A stretch of 64,000 nucleotides of DNA from Chryseobacterium sp. SORGH_AS_0447 (GCF_030818695.1 NZ_JAUTAR010000001.1:2784501-2848500); one strand, 5' to 3'. Shown: positions 9,787-17,747, numbered from the stretch's first letter. Numbers and translations are program-made. The notes: generated by a model from the letters alone, not told the origin.

Positions 9787-9818
9787 CAAAAGTAGTGGAG
9801 TTCCCGAAGAAAGACAAA
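9787..9818 (-). promoter_or_regulatory. promoter of the TonB receptor gene
   Basis: On the minus strand TTTG (9815-9818) is followed after exactly 20 bases by TACTTTTG (9787-9794), both boxes of the flavobacterial promoter. The start codon is 36 bases further on. Confidence 0.65.
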
Positions 9819-9830
9819 TGATAGTTGTCA

Positions 9831-9860
9831 TAAAAAAGGATGCGCAAAAAACGCATCCTT
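9831..9860 (-). terminator. terminator before the TonB receptor
   Basis: A 9-bp stem (AAGGATGCG with CGCATCCTT) is followed on the minus strand by six T. It ends the minus-strand transcript coming from 10234 and lies directly upstream of the receptor promoter. Confidence 0.7.
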
Positions 9861-9885
9861 GAAATATCATTATTCTCTTTTTTAA

Positions 9886-9972
9886 TTACATGTATACCAG
9901 ATCTCTGAACAGCTTAACGATCTCTGAATTGCCGATGTATTGTACAATTTTATATAAAACTGTAAATGGCAT
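9886..9972 (-). CDS. possible 28-aa small protein
   Basis: An ATG at 9972 opens a 28-codon frame, MPFTVLYKIVQYIGNSEI and so on, ending FRDLVYM. It is amphipathic and lies between the 75-aa gene and the terminator at 9831, on the same strand. The frame stays open for about 20 codons upstream without a further ATG, so it may instead be the tail of a decayed longer gene. I do not recognise it. Confidence 0.25.
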   Translation of the reverse strand: MPFTVLYKIVQYIGNSEIVKLFRDLVYM

Positions 9973-10006
9973 ACGGATCAAATAAGTAGAACTGATCTGG
10001 CAGAAT

Positions 10007-10234
10007 TTATTTTTTAGGTTTAAAAATATACTTTATCGATTGATCGAAATCGGTTAAAAAATTTACATATTCCGCTTTTATAAATTCTTCTTTTCCCACA
10101 ACAATAACCTTGCTGGTATCAATTTTTAAATCCGGATGATTTTTCTTGATATCGGCTACATCAAAGTATTCTTCTTTTCTTACAAGAATACTTTTTATCT
10201 TTTTATCTTTTAATATATCAGGTAACATTTTCAA
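10007..10234 (-). CDS. unknown 75-aa protein
   Basis: This short, lysine-rich soluble protein has no signal peptide, no cysteine and no motif I recognise. It reads as alternating strands and helices (KSILVRKEEYFDVADI, SKVIVVGKEEFIKAEYV). It sits between the IS1595-type element and the TonB receptor and may be a remnant of a larger gene, given the insertion element upstream and the open second frame downstream. A terminator at 9831 would end its transcript. Confidence 0.45.
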   Translation of the reverse strand: MKMLPDILKDKKIKSILVRKEEYFDVADIKKNHPDLKIDTSKVIVVGKEEFIKAEYVNFLTDFDQSIKYIFKPKK

Positions 10235-10447
10235 CTGTTAAAGTAGTCATATTTATGCTAAACCGAAAGAAATAATTATTTCTTTTTCAGATTTTTAAAT
10301 TCATAAAAATAACCGGTCATAAAATAAGACAATTTCCAGTAACAAATCTATGAATACAGAATCATATTCTTATATTATCCATCAGGCATTAGATACCACA
10401 AAAAAGGATAACATTCTCTGATGTATGATGTTACTTCCCGAAATTGC

Positions 10448-11579
10448 CGGCTATACGGGTTAGCTTTATAGAATGAGACTTTTGTATTTTGTTCTCACCT
10501 TACTTTTCTTAAGCACATAAATGAACCTGCTATGATCCGGAGTACTTCTCAGATTGAACCTGTACAGAAATTCGTTCACATATTTTTGAAGATGTTTTCT
10601 GGAAACAGAATTGTAGATGCCGTAAATAGAATTTTTAAGTATTTTCCAGCAGCCCTCAATGCTATTGGTATGTATCGTCTTGTCTTTGGCATTGACGTAC
10701 TCTTTTTTAGAATGGTCAACCACAACATGGTAATAGGATTTATCCAGTCCTTTGTACCCGCCCCATTCATCGCTGATTACCCGTGTGTTTTTTGACGACA
10801 CGTACCTATGGATTAGAGGCTGAATATTACTTTTACCGGTATTTTCGATAACATAGGCGTTCATTTTACCACCGCGCTGCAACATACCCATTACCGGCAC
10901 TTTATCCGGGAAATTACGTCCTCCGGAATATTTTACTTTTTTTGCTGCGTGTCTGTTTTTATTTTTACCGCCGATAAAAGTTTCGTCACATTCGATATCA
11001 CCTTCAAGCTCATTATTGTTTTCAATTCCGAAACATTCACGGATGCGGTGGGATAAAAACCATGCGGTCTTCTGGGTAACGCCGATATCTTTTGCAAGCT
11101 GGACGGAACTTATCCCCTTTTTGCCGCAGGTGAGCAGCCAGATGGCCAGAAACCATTTCTGAAGGCTGATCTTGGTATTTTCAAACATAGTACCGGTTTT
11201 CACATTGAAATATTTACCGGTATTCTTGCACCTGTAACGGTTGTTACTGCATTTATATATTTTCGATTCCGGATCGAACGGGCTCTCAACAGCACCGCCC
11301 CATCTCATTTGCTCTAAGTAGTCGATACATACTTGCTCAGAAGAGAAAGTGTGGATTAATTCCAGTACAGACTTGAAATTTGTGTTAATCATGGTATTGC
11401 AATATTAGCAATTATTTGAACGTATAGTTTTCCATCATATTATTAAATTTTAGTTAAAGTTTCTATATTTTTCTAAAAATCGTGATTTAGCGATAACGTA
11501 GCTATATTTATTTCAAAACTTATTGATAAAAAGTATTATTTCAAATAGTGTAGAAATGTAAATAATTACCATACAGCCG
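10448..11579 (-). mobile_element. IS1595-family insertion element, ends tentative
   Basis: The element is defined by its transposase gene (10466-11392). The best candidate terminal repeat is CGGCTATACGG at 10448 against CCATACAGCCG at 11569, which match inverted at 9 of 11 positions. No 8-bp target duplication is seen at these or nearby points, so the borders are uncertain and the element may be old or have decayed ends. Confidence 0.45.
10466..11392 (-). CDS. IS1595-family transposase
   Basis: This 308-aa protein has the layout of IS1595/ISXO2-like transposases. An N-terminal zinc-ribbon-like region (YKCSNNRYRC, Cys48 and Cys55, with only one of the usual two cysteine pairs) is followed by KTGTMFENTKISLQKW, a helix-turn-helix (about 95-118, LAKDIGVTQKTAWFLSHRIR) and the catalytic domain. 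The acidic residues are Asp136 (ECDETFIGG), Asp208 (ISDEWGGY) and Glu246 (HTNSIEGCW). The frame is intact, so the protein may be active. It separates a small unknown gene from uvrA and has no passenger genes. Confidence 0.9.
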   Translation of the reverse strand: MINTNFKSVLELIHTFSSEQVCIDYLEQMRWGGAVESPFDPESKIYKCSNNRYRCKNTGKYFNVKTGTMFENTKISLQKWFLAIWLLTCGKKGISSVQLAKDIGVTQKTAWFLSHRIRECFGIENNNELEGDIECDETFIGGKNKNRHAAKKVKYSGGRNFPDKVPVMGMLQRGGKMNAYVIENTGKSNIQPLIHRYVSSKNTRVISDEWGGYKGLDKSYYHVVVDHSKKEYVNAKDKTIHTNSIEGCWKILKNSIYGIYNSVSRKHLQKYVNEFLYRFNLRSTPDHSRFIYVLKKSKVRTKYKSLIL

Positions 11580-11694
11580 TACTTTGGGGGGTTTCTAAAG
11601 TATCGATTGAATTAAAAACAGCACGTAGAAAAATCGGAGGCGGATCTCATTTCAAAATACGTTTTTATCTAGTGTAGATTTGTAAATACTTGCC
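11546..11694 (+). repeat. pair of 25-base imperfect direct repeats
   Basis: TAGTGTAGA, two variable bases, then TGTAAATA followed by a variable tail ending CC occurs at 11546-11570 and again at 11670-11694, matching at 21 of 25 positions. The first copy lies beside the presumed right end of the IS1595 element, the second outside it. Confidence 0.5.
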
Positions 11695-11727
11695 AAAACA
11701 TATACCTGAACTTCCGTCAAAAATTCG

Positions 11728-11735
11728 TAATTTTG
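11728..11735 (+). promoter_or_regulatory. -7 box of uvrA
   Basis: TAATTTTG matches TAnnTTTG exactly and ends 17 bases before the chosen uvrA start at 11753. It also argues against the upstream ATG at 11690. Confidence 0.5.
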
Positions 11736-11752
11736 TTAGTCTTAATTTTACT

Positions 11753-14545
11753 ATGGCTACTAATACAGATATAGATATTAAAAAACAGATTTTCGTTAAG
11801 AATGCACATCTTAATAATCTGAAACACATTGATGTTCTCATCCCCAAAAACAAGCTGATCGTCATTACTGGAGTTTCCGGAAGCGGAAAATCTTCACTGG
11901 CCTTTGACACGATTTATGCGGAAGGACAGAGAAGATACGTAGAAAGTTTAAGCTCGTACGCCCGGCAGTTTTTAGGAAAGCTGGAAAAACCGAAAGTGGA
12001 TGATATCAAAGGGCTAGCCCCTTCGATCGCCATTCAGCAGAAAGTAATTTCGTCCAACCCGCGGTCTACAGTAGGAACTTCTACGGAGATTTACGACTAC
12101 ATGAAACTTCTTTTCGCCAGGATCGGGAAAACATTTTCCCCGGTTTCGGGAGAGGAAGTAAAAAAAGATTCCGTTTCGGATGTGGTGGATTTTATCAAGT
12201 CTTCCAAAAAAGAAACCTCATTTCTACTGACAGCTCCTTATGATTATGACGCTGCCAATTTCGGAGAGAACCTCAATGTACTCAAGCTTGCAGGTTTTAC
12301 AAGGCTTGAGATCAACGGTAATGTGGCCGGAATCGAAGACCTGGAAAGTTTCGGCTTCACCCCCGAAAAAGGAATGGAAATCAATCTGGTAATCGACCGT
12401 TTTGCGTATGAAGAAGACGAGAGTTTCCTTCAGCGTCTGGCAGATTCCATCCAGATGGCTTTTTACGAAGGCCGGGGGTATTGTTCGTTAAAGAATATGG
12501 ATACTGGAAAAACCAAAGAATTTTCCAACAAATTTGAACTTGACGGCATCGAATTTCTGGAGCCGAACGTTCACTTTTTCAGCTTTAACAATCCATACGG
12601 GGCCTGCCCGACCTGCGAAGGATACGGAAAGGTAATCGGAATTGATGAAGACCTGGTGATCCCGAACAAAACCTTATCGATTTTCGAAGATGCGGTGGCA
12701 TCCTGGAGAGGGGAAAGCATGAGCGAATGGAAAAAGGATTTCATTAAAAAAGCAAAGGACTTCCCGATTCATAAGCCGTACCATCAATTAACCAAAGAAC
12801 AGAAAAAATACCTCTGGAAGGGAGACGGGAAAAGCACTTTCCCTTCCATCGATAATTTCTTCAGGATGCTGGAGGAAAACTTATACAAGATCCAGTATCG
12901 GGTGATGCTTTCGCGTTACCGCGGAAAAACGCTCTGCCCCACCTGTGAAGGCCTGAGGCTGCGTGAAGAAACCAGCTGGGTAAAAATCGACGGATATAAT
13001 ATCCAGTCGATGATTGAGCTGCCGCTGGATGAGCTTTTTCCATTGATCCAGGAATTAAAATTATCCGAGCATGATCAGGAAATAGCTAAAAGGCTGTTGT
13101 ACGAAATTACAACACGTCTGGAATTTTTATTAAAAGTCGGGTTAGGCTATTTAACATTGAACAGGACTTCCAATACCCTTTCGGGTGGTGAAAGTCAGCG
13201 GATCAACCTGGCGACAAGCTTAGGAAGTTCCCTGGTGGGATCTATTTATATCCTGGATGAGCCATCGATCGGCCTTCATTCCAGAGATACCGAAAATTTA
13301 ATTGAAGTATTGCATAACCTTCGTGATCTTGGTAATACTGTGATTGTGGTGGAACATGATGAAGATGTAATGAAAGCCGCAGATTATATCATCGATATCG
13401 GGCCGGAAGCCGGGTATTTGGGCGGAGAGCTTGTATTTGCCGGTGATTACAAAGAACTGAAAAATGCAGACACCTTAACCTCAAAATACCTTACCGGAAG
13501 GCTGGAGATCGAAGTTCCGAAAAAACGCAGAAAACCGAAAGAGTGGATTAAAATAAAGGGGGCTCGTCAGAATAACTTAAAAAACGTGGATGTAGATATT
13601 CCTCTGGAAAGCCTGGCGGTGATTTCCGGAATTTCAGGAAGCGGAAAGTCTACTTTGATGAAAGAAATCCTGACCAATGACATCCAGATTCAGTTGGGCA
13701 TGGGCGGTAAAAAAGGCGATTACGATTCTGTCGACTTTCCGGCCAAGCTGATTAAAAATATTGAGCTGATCGACCAGAATCCGATCGGGAAATCATCGCG
13801 CTCGAATCCGGTAACGTACCTGAAAGCGTATGATGACATCAGGGATCTGTTCGCCAAGCAGAAAATGGCAAAGATGATGGGCTATAAACCGAAACATTTC
13901 TCTTTCAACGTAGACGGCGGAAGATGTGATGAATGTAAAGGCGAAGGCGTAATTAACGTTTCCATGCAGTTTATGGCAGATATTGAGCTGGAATGCGAAG
14001 TGTGTAAAGGAACCCGTTTTAAAAACGAAATCCTGGAGGTAAAATATGACGAAAAAAACATTTCGGATATTCTTCACATGACCGTGGATGAAGCGCTGGA
14101 ATTTTTCAGTGATAATAAAGAAGATAAGATCGTTACCAAGCTGAGACCTCTACAGGATGTCGGTTTAGGATATTTACAGCTTGGGCAGAGTTCATCTACC
14201 CTGTCCGGTGGTGAAGCACAGCGTGTAAAGCTCGCCTCCTTCCTGGTGAAAGGCGTAACAACGGACAAGACGCTGTTTATTTTTGATGAGCCGTCTACCG
14301 GGCTTCATTTCCACGATATTCAGAAATTGCTGAAGTCCCTGCAGGCTTTGATCGATCTGGGACATTCTGTAATCGTGATCGAGCATCAGCCGGATATTAT
14401 CAAATCGGCAGATTACATTATCGATATCGGACCGGAAGCCGGAAAACACGGCGGTGAAGTGGTCTTTACCGGAACACCGGAACAACTGGCCAAGGACAAA
14501 AAATCCCATACGGCAAAGTACATCAAGGAAAAACTTGAAAATTAA
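11753..14545 (+). CDS. uvrA: excinuclease ABC subunit A
   Basis: UvrA is the damage-sensing ATPase of nucleotide excision repair and works as a dimer with UvrB. The 930-aa protein has two ABC ATPase modules. Walker A GVSGSGKS lies near residue 40 and GISGSGKS near 630, and LSGGE signatures occur in both halves, each followed by a DEPS Walker B. CxxC zinc pairs are present (CPTCEGYGK, CPTCEGL, CDECKGEG, CEVCKG). I chose ATG at 11753 (MATNTDID) rather than 11690. Homologues start about there and the -7 box at 11728 lies between the two ATGs. The length is normal for the family, and the gene is monocistronic with its own terminator. Confidence 0.97.
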   Translation: MATNTDIDIKKQIFVKNAHLNNLKHIDVLIPKNKLIVITGVSGSGKSSLAFDTIYAEGQRRYVESLSSYARQFLGKLEKPKVDDIKGLAPSIAIQQKVISSNPRSTVGTSTEIYDYMKLLFARIGKTFSPVSGEEVKKDSVSDVVDFIKSSKKETSFLLTAPYDYDAANFGENLNVLKLAGFTRLEINGNVAGIEDLESFGFTPEKGMEINLVIDRFAYEEDESFLQRLADSIQMAFYEGRGYCSLKNMDTGKTKEFSNKFELDGIEFLEPNVHFFSFNNPYGACPTCEGYGKVIGIDEDLVIPNKTLSIFEDAVASWRGESMSEWKKDFIKKAKDFPIHKPYHQLTKEQKKYLWKGDGKSTFPSIDNFFRMLEENLYKIQYRVMLSRYRGKTLCPTCEGLRLREETSWVKIDGYNIQSMIELPLDELFPLIQELKLSEHDQEIAKRLLYEITTRLEFLLKVGLGYLTLNRTSNTLSGGESQRINLATSLGSSLVGSIYILDEPSIGLHSRDTENLIEVLHNLRDLGNTVIVVEHDEDVMKAADYIIDIGPEAGYLGGELVFAGDYKELKNADTLTSKYLTGRLEIEVPKKRRKPKEWIKIKGARQNNLKNVDVDIPLESLAVISGISGSGKSTLMKEILTNDIQIQLGMGGKKGDYDSVDFPAKLIKNIELIDQNPIGKSSRSNPVTYLKAYDDIRDLFAKQKMAKMMGYKPKHFSFNVDGGRCDECKGEGVINVSMQFMADIELECEVCKGTRFKNEILEVKYDEKNISDILHMTVDEALEFFSDNKEDKIVTKLRPLQDVGLGYLQLGQSSSTLSGGEAQRVKLASFLVKGVTTDKTLFIFDEPSTGLHFHDIQKLLKSLQALIDLGHSVIVIEHQPDIIKSADYIIDIGPEAGKHGGEVVFTGTPEQLAKDKKSHTAKYIKEKLEN

Positions 14546-14553
14546 ACCAAAAA

Positions 14554-14579
14554 AGAGAGCTGTATGGCTCTCTTTTTTC
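14554..14579 (+). terminator. uvrA terminator
   Basis: AGAGAGC and GCTCTCT pair around TGTATG, followed by six T, 9 bases after the uvrA stop. Confidence 0.85.
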
Positions 14580-14636
14580 TTCTGACTGTTCTTAAAAAAA
14601 GTGTAACTCTTTATAAATAAGAACCTTTCTGTCTAG

Positions 14637-14708
14637 TAGTCCCACCAAGAATCGAACTTGGATCTAAAGTTTAGGAAACTTCTATTCTATCCGTTGAACT
14701 ATGGGACC
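14637..14708 (-). tRNA. tRNA-Arg (anticodon CCT)
   Basis: On the minus strand a full cloverleaf can be drawn. The acceptor GGTCCCA/TGGGACT closes with a G1-U72 wobble, and there is a short D arm. The anticodon stem GAAGT/ACTTT carries loop TTCCTAA. The variable loop has four bases and the T arm is CCAAG-TTCGATT-CTTGG. The discriminator is A and CCA is not encoded. The anticodon CCT reads AGG. The gene stands alone, convergent with uvrA. Confidence 0.92.
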
Positions 14709-14741
14709 TGCTGGTTTTTCAAAGATAGTATTTTTTATGGT

Positions 14742-14776
14742 TAAAATAAAAGAATCCGCTCTTTAGGAGCGGATTC
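14742..14776 (-). terminator. minus-strand hairpin terminator
   Basis: A 10-bp perfect stem (GAATCCGCTC with its complement, 14752-14776) is followed on the minus strand by TTTTATTTT. No minus-strand gene lies immediately upstream. Confidence 0.6.
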
Positions 14777-14816
14777 AGTAGATAAAAACATCTCATTTTT
14801 TTAATTAGACAACAAT

Positions 14817-14845
14817 AAAAAAGCACAGCCGACGATGCTGTGCTT
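14817..14845 (-). terminator. second minus-strand hairpin terminator
   Basis: AAGCACAGC (14821) pairs with GCTGTGCTT (14837) and the minus strand continues with T residues. It could catch read-through from the DsbA-like gene, whose own terminator is at 15108, or end an unseen short RNA. Confidence 0.6.
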
Positions 14846-15107
14846 AAATTTTTATAAATTTAATTGCGATTTCAAAGTTGAAAAAAGCAAAATTTGGTTC
14901 CACTTCAGTTGTATTTCTTAGTAAATGTAGGAATAAATTCTATGCCAAACAATGAACGGAATGTTAAAATTTAATGTTTAACATTTACATCATCAACTAT
15001 TATTTTTTGATTTATTTTACTCTGATAAATGCTCTATTGCACTTCTATGAAAGACCATCAATAAGATTAGAAAGTTTTTTTTACCCGTTATACTAAGTTT
15101 AAGTCCC

Positions 15108-15138
15108 AAAAAAACCGGAAATTCTTACGAACTTCCGG
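15108..15138 (-). terminator. terminator of the DsbA-like gene
   Basis: CCGGAA and TTCCGG pair, with a further inner stem. On the minus strand seven T follow, 28 bases after the stop codon. Confidence 0.85.
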
Positions 15139-15165
15139 AAAAAAATTTGCTAAATATTAATGAAA

Positions 15166-16170
15166 TTAATTCGATTTCAGGGTCCAGATTGAACCGTTCT
15201 TGGTGGTAAGCTTTTCAAGGCTACCCTTAGCAGAAAGATCATTAAGCAGCTGCTCGCTCTCCCTTCTTGGTGTCCCGGATAGTTCGGAATACTCTTTTGC
15301 CGTTAGTGAACTGTACTTAGCAAATAGGCTTTCCCAGTTTTTAGAATACTCAGATTTTTGGGTATCCGAATTTACTTTTAAAATGGCTGTTTCATAAAAG
15401 GCATACGGCTTAGATCCGTATACAATCTCTTTACTTCCTGCATCATTGGTAAAAAACATCGTCGGGAAACCTCTTACTCCCATTTCTCTTGCCAGTTTCA
15501 GATCTTCCTGGAAAAGTTCTTTTCCTTTTCCGTCAAAGTCTTTTTTCAGCTGATCGGTATCAAGTCCCGTCTTTTTCGCTGCTGCTGCGATATGCTCCCA
15601 CTTTGCAATGTTCTTTTTCTTTAGAAACACCATTTCACGAAGTTCCCTCATGAATTCGACCGCCTTGGTTTTGTCCTGCAGTTGTGCAGCTTTAAAGGCA
15701 ATCGACGGCGGATAGGAAGAATCCAAAGGATCCTGAAGCCACACGTCTCCGTCAATCGGCATATCGTAGTATAAACTTACCTCATCCCAATGATGCGCCA
15801 CATCAGAAGGTTTACTGATCCCTCCGCTGTTGTAGCTCCAATCCGGAAGAAGCCCGCCCATTCTGTATTCTATATCTACATGGTTTCCGTATTCAAGCTT
15901 CAGCTTTCTCAGCTGCGGCTCGATTCCCCAGCATGAAGAACAGATCGGATCTGTGAAATAGATAACTTTTACAGGTTTTTCATTAGCCTTTACATTGATG
16001 TTCCCAATCTCCATTTTTTCTCCGGGAACTTCACAAATTCCTGTAGCAGGATCGCATAATAGCGGATTTGTTGATTTACTTTCCATTTTCTTACTTTTAT
16101 CACTCTGTCCATTACAGCTGCTGAGTGCGGCTGTAAGGAACAAGAATGTTAATATTTTGCAATTCAGCAT
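15166..16170 (-). CDS. DsbA/FrnE-like thioredoxin-fold lipoprotein
   Basis: This 334-aa protein starts with a lipoprotein signal (LSSCNG, lipid Cys19). The thioredoxin-like domain carries CSSCW (Cys77 and Cys80) and a cis-proline loop near residue 242 (GVRGFPTMFF), with the helical insertion typical of DsbA/FrnE-type proteins. It is therefore probably anchored in the cell envelope and acts on thiols. CSSC is not the CPHC of E. coli DsbA, so oxidase, isomerase or reductase activity is open. The last 60 residues (SSLTAKEYSELSG to the end) look like an added small helical domain. It is divergent from hxlR, which probably controls it. Confidence 0.85.
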   Translation of the reverse strand: MLNCKILTFLFLTAALSSCNGQSDKSKKMESKSTNPLLCDPATGICEVPGEKMEIGNINVKANEKPVKVIYFTDPICSSCWGIEPQLRKLKLEYGNHVDIEYRMGGLLPDWSYNSGGISKPSDVAHHWDEVSLYYDMPIDGDVWLQDPLDSSYPPSIAFKAAQLQDKTKAVEFMRELREMVFLKKKNIAKWEHIAAAAKKTGLDTDQLKKDFDGKGKELFQEDLKLAREMGVRGFPTMFFTNDAGSKEIVYGSKPYAFYETAILKVNSDTQKSEYSKNWESLFAKYSSLTAKEYSELSGTPRRESEQLLNDLSAKGSLEKLTTKNGSIWTLKSN

Positions 16171-16208
16171 TTACTATGTTAAGATTTGATGTCCTTCTTA
16201 CTATATCA

Positions 16209-16216
16209 CAAAACTA
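16209..16216 (-). promoter_or_regulatory. -7 box of the DsbA-like gene
   Basis: CAAAACTA on the plus strand reads TAGTTTTG on the minus strand, an exact -7 match 39 bases before the start codon. Confidence 0.45.
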
Positions 16217-16245
16217 ATGTTTAATCACTACATGACGGTAACGGC

Positions 16246-16279
16246 TTTCCTTTTGGAAACCGGTTTCCTCTATGAAACC
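16246..16279. promoter_or_regulatory. cluster of overlapping palindromes, probable HxlR operator
   Basis: Three inverted repeats overlap: TTTCC-TTTT-GGAAA (16246-16259), the perfect 14-mer GGAAACCGGTTTCC (16255-16268), and GGTTTC-CTCTAT-GAAACC (16262-16279). They lie between the divergent DsbA-like and hxlR genes, upstream of both putative -7 boxes. Confidence 0.6.
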
Positions 16280-16296
16280 AACTAACCGAAATTTAT

Positions 16297-16304
16297 TATC
16301 TTTA
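16297..16304 (+). promoter_or_regulatory. possible -7 box of hxlR-type gene
   Basis: TATCTTTA differs from TAnnTTTG at one base and lies 20 bases before the start codon, just downstream of the palindrome cluster. Confidence 0.35.
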
Positions 16305-16324
16305 CTCCATTAAATAAATCAGCA

Positions 16325-16684
16325 ATGAAAAAAGAAGCCAGCTTTAATACTTCTTCAGTATGCAAGAACAGGATGAACGCCATTAAGGATTCAATGGAAA
16401 TCTTATCGGGGAAATGGAAATTCCATATTCTCGGAACTTTGATGCAGGGCGGAAAAATGCGTTTTATGGATCTAATGAGAGAAATCGATGGTATTGCAGC
16501 CAAAATGCTTTCCAAAGAACTTCAGGATATGGAAATCAATCACCTGATCAAACGTACGGTACTGGATACAAAGCCTGTAACGGTAGAATATGAAGTCACG
16601 GAATACGGCAAGACCATTGAGCCCATTATCGATGAAATTGCAAAATGGGGCATTGAATACAGAAAATCCCTCTATCAAAAATAA
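16325..16684 (+). CDS. HxlR-family transcriptional regulator
   Basis: This 119-aa winged-helix protein shows the HxlR/MarR-like pattern: an N-terminal cysteine (VCKNRM, Cys15), then LSGKWKFHILGTLMQGGKMRFMDLMREI, the recognition helix (AAKMLSKELQDME) and a wing ending VEYEVTEYGKTI. Family members often sense redox or electrophile stress and control a divergent neighbour. Here that is a thiol-active DsbA-like lipoprotein, and the single Cys15 could be the sensor. The palindromes at 16246-16279 are the natural operator, so autoregulation is likely. The inducer is unknown. Confidence 0.9.
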   Translation: MKKEASFNTSSVCKNRMNAIKDSMEILSGKWKFHILGTLMQGGKMRFMDLMREIDGIAAKMLSKELQDMEINHLIKRTVLDTKPVTVEYEVTEYGKTIEPIIDEIAKWGIEYRKSLYQK

Positions 16685-16708
16685 AAAACCGGCAATAAAG
16701 CTGCCGGT
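16683..16708 (-). terminator. minus-strand terminator after the endonuclease V-like gene
   Basis: ACCGGCA and TGCCGGT pair around ATAAAGC, and T-rich sequence follows on the minus strand only. It serves the leftward genes ending at 16844 and touches the end of hxlR. Confidence 0.6.
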
Positions 16709-16843
16709 CCGAAAAAACAAAAATTGATATGGATATGATTGTTGTGTTTTTTTATTGAAACAAATTTATGTTTATTTAGAATCAATAAAAATAATATAGA
16801 GATGATATTTATCACCTATTGAAGAAATTTTCAAGCCCGGATT

Positions 16844-17344
16844 TTAGCTTCTCGTTAGCTGATCCAGTTTTTTCAGCAGTGTAGGTATTCTGAAACTGCC
16901 ATGCATTCCTTCAATTTCGGTTTGTACTGCATCAACATCAATACCTTTTGCCGTCAGAAAAAGTGGCGTTTTGCTTTCACCCCGAAAAACCATTCTTCTT
17001 TCCGGATCATTGCTGTTGAATCCGTTTTTGGCAATGCCGACCACAGGAAATTTCTGATCTAAAGCTTCATAAAGATAACCACCCAGCCCATGTTTACCGT
17101 TTTCATCAAGCGTTACATAACCGTCGACGATAATCACATCACACGGCTGGAGATTGATTTTATTTAAAAGGCTGACTATACAGGGCAGTTCTCTTTTATA
17201 AAAAGCACCACTTTCATAATCCGAAGTTATGGCAGTTTTTTCACTGAAAATTTCCGTTTCCTGCGCAGAATCCCAGTCCTGGAAAGCAAGACAGACGGTA
17301 TTGGCATAATCGTCGTAATAATAAGTATCAAAAGCGTAGATCAT
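16844..17344 (-). CDS. endonuclease V-like protein
   Basis: This 166-aa protein keeps the endonuclease V core. Acidic residues are Asp6 (FDTYYYDD), Glu52 in FYKRELPCIVSLL and Asp74 in VIIVDGYVTL, followed by GKHGLGGYLYEAL and FPVVGIAKN. These match the triad of the family that nicks DNA near deaminated bases such as inosine. It is shorter than typical bacterial enzymes (about 220 aa), lacking part of the N- and C-terminal regions. Repair activity is therefore likely but not certain; some members act on RNA. It follows the VOC-domain gene with a 40-base gap on the same strand. Confidence 0.75.
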   Translation of the reverse strand: MIYAFDTYYYDDYANTVCLAFQDWDSAQETEIFSEKTAITSDYESGAFYKRELPCIVSLLNKINLQPCDVIIVDGYVTLDENGKHGLGGYLYEALDQKFPVVGIAKNGFNSNDPERRMVFRGESKTPLFLTAKGIDVDAVQTEIEGMHGSFRIPTLLKKLDQLTRS

Positions 17345-17384
17345 CTGAAAAGAATAGCTGATTGTTTTATGGAATTAAATTAAT

Positions 17385-17747
17385 CTAAAAAAACTCACCA
17401 AAATGCCACAAGACGCCGCTCGGATCATGCACAAAACATTCTTTTCCCCAAGGCAGGGTTTGTACCGGGCTTACTTTTGCCGATTGGTATTTTTCCGTAA
17501 GGTTCAATGATGAAAGTTCCTCAAAGAATGCATCCGTATTCTCGACTTCGATAAAAACCATGGTATTGTCGATCCAGTCTTTTACATAACCATCCTGAAG
17601 ATAGAATCCAATATCATCCCATCTGAACAATGACATTTTCGGATCGATCACCACTTCTTCAAAACCGAGATCCCGGTAAAAGCTTCTGCTGACTTCAAAA
17701 TTTTCCGAACCAATGAAAGGCCGGATTGATTTTACATTTTGTTTCAT
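17385..17747 (-). CDS. VOC (glyoxalase/bleomycin-resistance) family protein
   Basis: This 120-aa protein has the two beta-alpha-beta-beta-beta units of the vicinal oxygen chelate fold, starting IRPFIGSENFEVSRSFYRDLGFEEV and ending HDPSGVLWHFGEFF. Family members include glyoxalase I, dioxygenases and antibiotic-binding proteins. The metal-ligand pattern is incomplete here, so a binding rather than catalytic role is possible. No neighbour hints at a substrate. It is probably cotranscribed with the endonuclease V-like gene. Confidence 0.8.
   Translation of the reverse strand: MKQNVKSIRPFIGSENFEVSRSFYRDLGFEEVVIDPKMSLFRWDDIGFYLQDGYVKDWIDNTMVFIEVENTDAFFEELSSLNLTEKYQSAKVSPVQTLPWGKECFVHDPSGVLWHFGEFF

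Larger units (their letters stand above)
11393..11752. other. non-coding spacer between the IS1595 transposase and uvrA
   Basis: I see no gene here. It holds the right part of the IS element, an imperfect 25-base direct repeat (11546-11570 and 11670-11694, 21 of 25 identical) and a -7 box for uvrA at 11728. Confidence 0.5.
14709..15106. other. non-coding region with two minus-strand hairpins
   Basis: No gene of useful size is seen on either strand. The region holds two terminator-like hairpins (14742-14776 and 14817-14845) that both point leftwards, and otherwise AT-rich sequence without an exact TAnnTTTG box. Confidence 0.5.

Noticed and set aside
11690..11752. Upstream uvrA start
   Set aside because: The extra 21 codons precede the -7 box at 11728 and are not part of the conserved N-terminus.
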